Source: Candidatus Poseidonia sp.
Lineage (GTDB): Archaea > Thermoplasmatota > Poseidoniia > Poseidoniales > Poseidoniaceae
Assembly (NCBI GenBank): GCA_013330155.1
Contig: DUIU01000104.1
Location: forward strand, 1-6,182
Reading direction: 5' to 3'
DNA: 6,182 nucleotides
Below are positions 1 to 4,759 of this stretch, piece after piece. The notes below the pieces were generated by a model that was not told the DNA's origin, ran no database searches, and worked only from the letters and a program-made list of their open reading frames with translations. Position 1 is the stretch's first letter; every line of letters starts with the position of its first letter. Both the position numbers and the translations under genes were made by a program.

Positions 1-171
1 GATAAACTCCGCTTCTTGACAGAAGAAGGACTTGTGCTGAGGCTGGTCAACGATGGACCTCCAATCAAAGTCAGCTACGAACTGAGCGCCCACGGCAAAA
101 CCTGTGGCAGGCTCCTTTCACCGCTTGTGGCCCACCTCAAGATGGTGGCTGGTTCGGTCGTTCAAGACTAG
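1..171 (+). CDS. HxlR-like winged-helix regulator, 3' end only
   Basis: Reading frame 1 is open from the left edge to a TAG at 169-171 and gives the last 56 residues of a protein whose start lies outside the window. The piece reads like the end of an HxlR-type winged helix: 'LTEEGLVLRLV' matches the end of the recognition helix and first wing strand, 'PPIKVSYELSAHGKTCG' matches the wing (family pattern P..V.Y.LT..G), and a final helix 'LLSPLVAHLKMVA' follows. HxlR proteins are small DNA-binding repressors or activators, often dimeric, and many respond to redox or metabolites; nothing here shows which signal. The last Cys (residue 35 of the fragment) could be incidental. Its stop codon interlocks with that of the phosphatase on the other strand. 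PadR or MarR relatives are the main alternatives. Confidence 0.72.
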   Translation, partial: DKLRFLTEEGLVLRLVNDGPPIKVSYELSAHGKTCGRLLSPLVAHLKMVAGSVVQD

Positions 172-968
172 GCTTCCACTCGATGTTGTTGCACAACACG
201 GCCCGTTCGCAAGTTCATGGCAGAAAGAACGCGTCGGTCTGAAGGGCCCTGATAGAGGCAGGTATCCAAACCAGTGGCGGCGGGTCGCTCATCCTTGAGA
301 CGAACTTCACTATGCCAAACATGGCCCCATTCCTCCTTGGTATGACCGGGGAGGGCGACGGTGGGCGTGTGTCCAAACACGATGGTTCGTGCCGGGTCAA
401 TGGGTTGCGTGGCCGTGTGAAAGGCACGACGAATCCAAAGAAGATCCTCCGAGGTCTGCTGTTCCAAATCGTGGTTTGGTCGGTATCCTGCATGAACCAA
501 ACGCCAGCGGTCAAGCACCAGATGGGTCGGGAGTTGGGCCATCCATGCCGTGTGCAGAGTGGCACACTCCTCCAAAGCCACATCGTCTGTTTCGCCCTCT
601 TCGTTTCGGGTGGCCTCGATGTAGGACGCCACGGTGGTGTTGCCGCCGTTTCTCATCCAAAGCATCACGTCCATGTCCGGATGACGAATCTTCTCCATCG
701 TGAACTGTTGAACCATCATGTCCTCGTGGTTTCCTTTGACGGAAGTGAAACGCGGATTGTTCATGACCTCGTGAACCACGCCAAACCCGTTTGGGCCCCG
801 GTCAATCAAATCACCGAGGAAAACGACCCAATCGCCTTCAGATAGTTCCAAACGTTCGCAGAGTTCAACCATGGATTGGAAAAATCCGTGAACATCACCG
901 ATGACCCAGACGTTGTCACCCCGGTCAAGGGCGGCCTGCAATTTCAATTCTAATTCATAATCTCTCAT
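168..968 (-). CDS. PPP-family metallophosphatase (bacterial PrpA/ApaH-like Ser/Thr phosphatase)
   Basis: A complete 266-residue calcineurin-like phosphoesterase of the PPP branch. The metal-binding signature is intact and in order: GDVHG (24-28, Asp25 and His27), GDLIDRGP (52-59, Asp53 plus Arg57), GNHE (79-82, Asn80 and His81), VHAG (158-161, His159) and FGHTP (198-202, His200), then 'GLDTCLYQG' (233-241), where the family has an IDTG-type motif. 'NGGNTTVASY' (107-116) is typical of the PrpA/ApaH/lambda-phosphatase subgroup. The family hydrolyses phosphoserine/threonine or, in ApaH, diadenosine polyphosphates; the sequence alone does not settle which. Length is normal. There is no signal peptide or membrane helix, so it should be cytoplasmic. 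The ATG at 966-968 is backed by a TATA-like box about 40 nt upstream. It forms a single-gene transcript, divergent from the membrane regulator and convergent with the HxlR-like gene. Confidence 0.93.
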   Translation of the reverse strand: MRDYELELKLQAALDRGDNVWVIGDVHGFFQSMVELCERLELSEGDWVVFLGDLIDRGPNGFGVVHEVMNNPRFTSVKGNHEDMMVQQFTMEKIRHPDMDVMLWMRNGGNTTVASYIEATRNEEGETDDVALEECATLHTAWMAQLPTHLVLDRWRLVHAGYRPNHDLEQQTSEDLLWIRRAFHTATQPIDPARTIVFGHTPTVALPGHTKEEWGHVWHSEVRLKDERPAATGLDTCLYQGPSDRRVLSAMNLRTGRVVQQHRVEA

Positions 969-1003
969 GGATTCACAACCTGCATAATCAATGCACTACG
1001 ACA

Positions 1004-1012
1004 GTATTTAAC
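1004..1012 (-). promoter_or_regulatory. TATA-like box of the phosphatase gene
   Basis: Read on the minus strand this is GTTAAATAC, centred 40 nt upstream of the phosphatase ATG. With the archaeal TATA-to-start distance of about 25 nt, transcription would begin near 980-985 and give a leader of roughly 12-17 nt. The element resembles those ahead of rpsB (GTTTAATAC, 38 nt) and the 1846 gene (GTTACATAG, 37 nt), which strengthens all three. The box is nearly symmetric, so it could also fire rightward, about 88 nt before the ATG at 1096. Confidence 0.55.
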
Positions 1013-1095
1013 CGAAGGAAGAACCCGTATTTTCACAAGCAGAAACGGACGCAAAAGGGCGATGGATTAAGGGAGGAGAAGGACAACCAGACATC

Positions 1096-1767
1096 ATGCC
1101 TCTGCTCGCTCAGTGGACTCGACAGCGACCATGGTTGGCCGCCGGCCTGACCGGGGCCGCCAGTGGCGTCGTTGGCATCGCAGGTGGCCTAGCGACCTTC
1201 GCTGGCACCGTCGGAGCCATGGCCCTCGGAGGCATATCCACTCGGGCCACGGCTCACGAACATCCGCTGCGCCGACGAATCCTTTCAACGCTTGAGTCGC
1301 GACCGGGGTTGTGCTACCGGGAACTCCAGACCGTCCTCAACACCGCCAACGGCACTCTACGCCATCACCTGGACGTTTTGCAAACCCGTCGGGCGGTCAC
1401 CGTTATGCCCGTCAATGGCCGCACCTGCTATTTTGCTGGAGGGCCAAGCCAAGTTGAAGTCCTTCGAAGCAAAGTGGTCGGCGAAGAGCGCATGGCCCAA
1501 CAGTTGCCCATCGGCCTCTCCCCTGTTCAGCGAATGATTTTGGAAAACATTGACCGAGAAGGGGTACCGCGTTCACAAGCAGCTCTTGCTCGCCGACTCG
1601 GGCGAACCCGTGCCACCGTGCACAGCGCCGTAAAAGTGCTACGACGACGGGGCATCCTGCGGGAGGACCGCATCGAATTGATGGCCCACATCGACCTTGA
1701 GATTTACTCCCGTGCCTCGAGCGTGGATTATGAGTTCGTGGACGAACGTCGTTCCTTCTCAGAGTGA
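1096..1767 (+). CDS. Membrane-associated regulator with two winged-helix domains
   Basis: A 223-residue protein with three parts. Residues about 14-46 are a long Gly/Ala-rich hydrophobic stretch with small-xxx-small spacing, long enough for one long membrane helix or a tight hairpin of two; basic residues flank both sides (RQR at 9-11, LRRRI at 58-62), so a hairpin with both ends inside is plausible. Residues about 56-113 form a first winged helix of the ArsR-like type, with recognition helix near 83-100 ('NTANGTLRHHLDVLQTRR') and a wing ending 'NGRTCYFAGG'. Residues about 141-196 form a second winged helix ('SQAALARRLGRTRATVHSAV', basic RRR at 183-185). Membrane-anchored winged-helix proteins are common in euryarchaea, but I do not recognise a named family. 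The ATG at 1096 is the only sensible start; a GGAGGAG run at 1072-1078 lies too far upstream (17 nt) for a standard ribosome site. Target and signal are unknown. Confidence 0.8.
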   Translation: MPLLAQWTRQRPWLAAGLTGAASGVVGIAGGLATFAGTVGAMALGGISTRATAHEHPLRRRILSTLESRPGLCYRELQTVLNTANGTLRHHLDVLQTRRAVTVMPVNGRTCYFAGGPSQVEVLRSKVVGEERMAQQLPIGLSPVQRMILENIDREGVPRSQAALARRLGRTRATVHSAVKVLRRRGILREDRIELMAHIDLEIYSRASSVDYEFVDERRSFSE

Positions 1768-1785
1768 GGCGTGATTTACGAAATC

Positions 1786-1801
1786 TGTCGCTCGAGCGAC
1801 A
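1786..1801. promoter_or_regulatory. Perfect 16-bp palindrome, candidate operator
   Basis: TGTCGCTCGAGCGACA is identical to its reverse complement over all 16 bases. It lies in the gap between two regulators that each carry two winged helices, and ends three bases before the TATA-like box of the downstream gene, so it covers the position of a TFB recognition element. A dimeric winged-helix protein bound here could block or help TFB/TBP loading, most simply as autoregulation. A perfect 8-bp half-site palindrome is expected by chance about once per 65 kb, so finding one within this 78-nt gap is suggestive. Which protein binds is inference. Confidence 0.5.
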
Positions 1802-1804
1802 TTT

Positions 1805-1813
1805 GTTACATAG
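1805..1813 (+). promoter_or_regulatory. TATA-like box of the 1846 gene
   Basis: GTTACATAG is centred 37 nt upstream of the ATG at 1846, the same spacing as the TATA-like boxes before the phosphatase (40 nt) and rpsB (38 nt). It is a weaker TATA match than those two because of the C. Its presence argues against translation starting at the upstream GTG (1771), which would place the promoter inside the coding region. The palindrome at 1786-1801 abuts it. Confidence 0.42.
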
Positions 1814-1845
1814 CCTTCAAAGACCCTTGGCGATGCCCATCTATC

Positions 1846-2970
1846 ATGTTCTCCGTTCGACTCATTGAGCACCCGTTGCCCACAACCGACCGGGAGGTTG
1901 ACGGTCTCATCGCATGGCTCATCGACACGCTTGCGTTGGTTCGTAAACGCGGCGATGCAACCGCCGACCACGGGCGTGCAGGGTCAGTACATCGGTTGTT
2001 GCGCGACCATCTAATTGGTCATCCAGAACAAAGTTGGGACGCCCAGATGCTCGCAGACGAATTAGCTCAAATGCCCGCTTCACTCAATCACCACCTCGCC
2101 CGCTTGGTGGAAACCGGCTTGATCGGATTCACCAATGAAGGAAAAGGATGGAGGAAATACTACCTGCGGGGAGGTTCACTCTCCAAGGCTGTCGCTTACC
2201 TTCAGCAACATAGCAAACTTCTCCTGCAGCAGCGATTTGACCTCATCAACCAGCTCTGGAAACGGACAGGGGAGCCTCTCCCTGTTGAACTCCCTCAAGA
2301 AGAAGGTGCCCCGTTTTCATTGGGATTGGTTGACCATCGTCCGCTGAATGACGAGGGCGAAGGCGACGTGCTCTCGCATTGGATGAACGATTTTGGCCTC
2401 CTCGGCGAACGCCCGGGTGGGGAAATCAAAGCGGACTCCCTCTCAGTTCGATTGTTTTCTAACCTGCTTGAGCGAAATCTTCCGTTGTCGCTGGACGAAG
2501 CAGCCGAACAGCACGGTGGGCAAAAAGCACGTGTCGGACGTATCCTGGAACGCTTTCGTGCAACTGGAATGGTCGAACGAGTACCCCGAACCGACCGATT
2601 GAACACAGCCTTGTGGACCGCCATGACCACCCAACATCAGCGAAGAGGCGAAGATTGGATGCTCAAGAAGGGAGGATTCCAGCGCCTTCTCAACGAAACC
2701 CAGCAGTCCGGCCTCTTGAAATCCCTTGCCAAAGGGAAACTCTCAATTGAAGATGTTTCAAAGCACCTCAGCGCCGTTGAAGCCAGGGAACAAATGCTGT
2801 TGCTGAACCTGCTCGGTGGACGTTTACCAATGGGTTATCGGATGGCTGGAGGCTCTGCCTCAGCCGTTCAACAGCGGGTTCAGGACCGTCTGGACAGGGT
2901 GCTACGGCGAATGGTTCGAGTTGCCGGGTTGTTGGATGAGGCCCTTTCCAATTCACAGCCAAATGAATGA
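1846..2970 (+). CDS. Soluble protein with two winged-helix domains, coupled to dus
   Basis: A 374-residue predicted DNA-binding protein that I cannot assign to a named family. An N-terminal helical piece (about 14-36) precedes a first winged helix at about 46-108: helices 'VHRLLRDHL' and 'AQMLADELAQM', recognition helix 'PASLNHHLARLVETGLI' and a wing ending 'WRKYYLRGG'. A helical linker and an acidic stretch (about 150-185) follow. A second winged helix spans about 198-250 ('LDEAAEQHGGQKARVGRILE', then 'GMVERV'). The C-terminus is helical and basic ('VQQRVQDRLDRVLRRMVRVA'), possibly for dimerisation. There is no membrane segment. The frame is also open back to a GTG at 1771, but I prefer the ATG at 1846: the extra 25 residues are Cys-rich and lack domain character, include a rare ATA codon, and overlie the palindrome and TATA-like box. 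The stop overlaps the dus start as ATGA, so the two are translationally coupled. Confidence 0.75.
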   Translation: MFSVRLIEHPLPTTDREVDGLIAWLIDTLALVRKRGDATADHGRAGSVHRLLRDHLIGHPEQSWDAQMLADELAQMPASLNHHLARLVETGLIGFTNEGKGWRKYYLRGGSLSKAVAYLQQHSKLLLQQRFDLINQLWKRTGEPLPVELPQEEGAPFSLGLVDHRPLNDEGEGDVLSHWMNDFGLLGERPGGEIKADSLSVRLFSNLLERNLPLSLDEAAEQHGGQKARVGRILERFRATGMVERVPRTDRLNTALWTAMTTQHQRRGEDWMLKKGGFQRLLNETQQSGLLKSLAKGKLSIEDVSKHLSAVEAREQMLLLNLLGGRLPMGYRMAGGSASAVQQRVQDRLDRVLRRMVRVAGLLDEALSNSQPNE

Positions 2971-4007
2971 TCGGTGATGAGATGTCCGAATTCATTGGCC
3001 CCAAACATGGACCGTGGGACGGTGACCCACGCCCTTTGCACCTCGCTCCAATGTCGGGGGTTACCGACCTTCCATACCGCTTGCTGGCCAAAGAGTGCGG
3101 AGCCGATATTACGATAACAGAATTTACCAATTCAACGGCATTGACACGTGAGGCAGCGACATCGTGGCGCCGCATGGAAACCCACGAGACAGAAGTTCCT
3201 TTCATTCCACAAATCTTTGGTGGCGACCCCGGTGATATGGCGAGGGCGGCGGAGATGTTGGCCCCTGCCGCTGACATCATTGACCTCAACTTCGGATGCC
3301 CTGCCCCAAAAGTCACCAACATTTGTGCTGGAGCGGCGCTGATGGGAGAACCCGACCGTTTGGTCGATATGGTGGAGACCATCGTTGACCGGGTCGATGT
3401 CCCGGTGACCGCTAAAATGCGACTGGGAACTGGTCGGAGTGCCAACAATTCAACCGAGATTTGCAAACGATTGGAAGCCGTCGGAGCGCAACGCCTGTGC
3501 ATCCACGGACGCACCCTCAAACAACGCTATTCCGGCGAGGCCGATTGGACGAGCATCAAGCAAGCTGTAGAGGAAGTGGAGGTCCCAGTCATCGCCAATG
3601 GCGATGTTGTTGACGCTTCATCTGCGAAAGCCTGCCTCAAGCACACCGGAGCCTCTGGGTTGATGATTGGGCGAGGCGCTATTGGACGACCAACGGTGTT
3701 TTCCGACATCAAGGTCGGCTTGGGGTGGATGGAGTTGGACCGACTTCCCTGGGTTTCCAGTCATGATGATTGGCACGGACTGAGTGAGGCGGGCAAAGCG
3801 TTTGCTTCCCGAAAATGGTGCTGGGACCGTTATATCCACCTCTCAGAGGCCACGATTGGTCTGCAAGGGAAATGGATGCAGCGCCATGCCATCGCCTTCA
3901 CCAAGGGATTGCCGGGTGCAAAGAAAGTACGCACGCTCATGCATGAACAAGAGACGACGAAAGCCATGGCTGATGCCATTAGCGGTTTTTTGACCGGTCC
4001 AGTTTGA
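2967..4007 (+). CDS. dus: tRNA-dihydrouridine synthase (Dus family)
   Basis: A 346-residue flavoenzyme that reduces specific uridines in tRNA to dihydrouridine using FMN and NAD(P)H. The TIM-barrel signature is complete: 'APMSGVTD' (27-34, FMN phosphate/ring contacts), 'ITEF' (50-53), 'LNFGCP' (107-112) with Cys111 as the family's conserved catalytic proton donor, 'GAALM' (122-126), 'KMRLG' (150-154, Lys150 contacts FMN), 'HGRT' (180-183), 'NGD' (211-213) and 'MIGRGAIG' (233-240). The C-terminal helical part (about 275-343, 'MQRHAIAFTKGLPGAKKVR') matches the tRNA-binding domain. It is closest in pattern to the DusB/archaeal type; the position modified cannot be read from sequence. The ATG at 2967 overlaps the preceding stop; an ATG at 2982 is an alternative that removes only five residues. 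There is no promoter-like element of its own, so it depends on the 1846 promoter. It is convergent with rpsB with a 3-nt gap. Confidence 0.96.
   Translation: MIGDEMSEFIGPKHGPWDGDPRPLHLAPMSGVTDLPYRLLAKECGADITITEFTNSTALTREAATSWRRMETHETEVPFIPQIFGGDPGDMARAAEMLAPAADIIDLNFGCPAPKVTNICAGAALMGEPDRLVDMVETIVDRVDVPVTAKMRLGTGRSANNSTEICKRLEAVGAQRLCIHGRTLKQRYSGEADWTSIKQAVEEVEVPVIANGDVVDASSAKACLKHTGASGLMIGRGAIGRPTVFSDIKVGLGWMELDRLPWVSSHDDWHGLSEAGKAFASRKWCWDRYIHLSEATIGLQGKWMQRHAIAFTKGLPGAKKVRTLMHEQETTKAMADAISGFLTGPV
3986..3991 (+). terminator. T6 tract at the 3' end of dus, possible archaeal terminator
   Basis: A run of six T lies in the last codons of dus, 13 nt before its stop. Archaeal RNA polymerase can terminate at oligo-T tracts without a hairpin, and the 3-nt gap to rpsB leaves no other site. 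It is upstream of the stop, so terminating within it would truncate the message; it may only be a pause site. No hairpin precedes it. Confidence 0.15.
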
Positions 4008-4010
4008 TGC

Positions 4011-4625
4011 TCAGAAGGTGGATTCCCAGTCATCGAGGGAGTTGTCTTCTCGAGCGGCCCACTCTTCATCGGTGGTTTCTTCTCGCACCTTCAGGACTTC
4101 TCGAGCGAGAAGCCAGTAGATGAGGGCAAGAGAACGGCGCCCCTTGTTGTTGGCAGGGAGAGCGATGTCCACGTTGCGAAGGTGATTGTTGGCGTCCACG
4201 ATACCGACGATGGGTAGACCGGTGGCCACTGCTTCGCGAAGGGCTTGCTGGTCGTTCGCGGGGTCGGTGACGAACAGGATGTCAGGTTCGATGTAGGAGC
4301 GTAGAGCAGGGTTGGTCAGCGAACCTGGGATGAAACGGCCGACAGCCGAGTGGGCGCCGACGGCCTCTGCGAATTTACGTGCAGGACGTTGTCCGTATTG
4401 CCGAGCGCTGACCACCATGATGGATGGTGCATCAAAGGTGTTGAGGAGCGCAGCGATGGAACGGATGCGAGCATCCGTGATGTGAATATCAAGGAGATAG
4501 AGACCGTCTTCTCGGACACGGTCAATGAAGCGGCTCATGTCAGCACTCTTTTGTTGAGTACCGATGTTAACAGCGTTCTCCTCATAGGTTTCGGCGGACA
4601 CGAGCAAACTGGCTTCTTCGGACAT
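4011..4625 (-). CDS. rpsB: 30S ribosomal protein uS2, archaeal type
   Basis: A small-subunit ribosomal protein of 204 residues, normal for archaeal S2 (related to eukaryotic RPSA/Sa). Family blocks are clear: 'IGTQQKSADMSRFI' (21-34), 'VREDGLYLLDI' (37-47), 'DARIR' (51-55), 'ARQYGQRPARKFAEAVGA' (74-91), 'GRFIPGSLTNP' (96-106), 'PDILFVTDPANDQQALREA' (114-132), 'GLPIVGIVDANN' (136-147), 'DIALPANNKGRRSLALIYWL' (153-172). The acidic tail ends 'DDWESTF'. The His usually preceding IGTQ is Asn20 here. I chose the ATG at 4623-4625, not one eight codons upstream, because the upstream option adds an unrelated 'MGGLLWFN' and would sit only 9 nt from the TATA-like box, leaving no room for a transcription start. 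In many archaea rpsB sits with uL13, uS9, RNA polymerase subunits and enolase; here it is alone, convergent with dus and divergent from the Cas4-like gene. Confidence 0.97.
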   Translation of the reverse strand: MSEEASLLVSAETYEENAVNIGTQQKSADMSRFIDRVREDGLYLLDIHITDARIRSIAALLNTFDAPSIMVVSARQYGQRPARKFAEAVGAHSAVGRFIPGSLTNPALRSYIEPDILFVTDPANDQQALREAVATGLPIVGIVDANNHLRNVDIALPANNKGRRSLALIYWLLAREVLKVREETTDEEWAAREDNSLDDWESTF

Positions 4626-4658
4626 GTTGAACCACAGCAAGCCGCCCACAGACCCCCT

Positions 4659-4667
4659 GTATTAAAC
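4659..4667 (-). promoter_or_regulatory. TATA-like box of rpsB
   Basis: On the minus strand this reads GTTTAATAC, with the purine-rich CGAAGC just upstream in the position of a TFB recognition element. It is centred 38 nt before the rpsB ATG, giving a predicted start near 4637 and a leader of about 12 nt. It matches the phosphatase box in sequence and spacing and decides the rpsB start codon. Read in the other direction it lies about 97 nt before the Cas4-like gene. Confidence 0.6.
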
Positions 4668-4759
4668 CGCTTCGTAGTCAATGGCCCTTTCCAACCTTTC
4701 AAAATTGGCTCGCACACTTCGGAAAAGGCCTCAAAAAAGAAGAGCATGTTGGCTTGGCT

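Noticed and set aside
312..845. 177-codon plus-strand open frame opposite the phosphatase
   Set aside because: It is wholly antisense to a gene with a complete catalytic motif set, and its translation shows no domain character.
981..995. TGCAT-N5-ATGCA inverted repeat between the phosphatase promoter and start
   Set aside because: Five-base arms with a free spacer are expected by chance in a gap of this size; the position near the predicted start is suggestive but not enough.
1072..1078. GGAGGAG as a Shine-Dalgarno site for the 1096 gene
   Set aside because: Seventeen bases separate it from the ATG, too far for normal use, and no in-frame start lies closer.
2768..3520. 250-codon minus-strand open frame
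   Set aside because: It spans the end of the 1846 gene and half of dus in antisense; the Ser/Ala/Pro-rich translation is typical of a shadow frame.
4626..4649. Eight-residue N-terminal extension of rpsB
   Set aside because: The TATA-like box at 4659-4667 leaves no room for a transcription start before it, and the extension does not resemble uS2.
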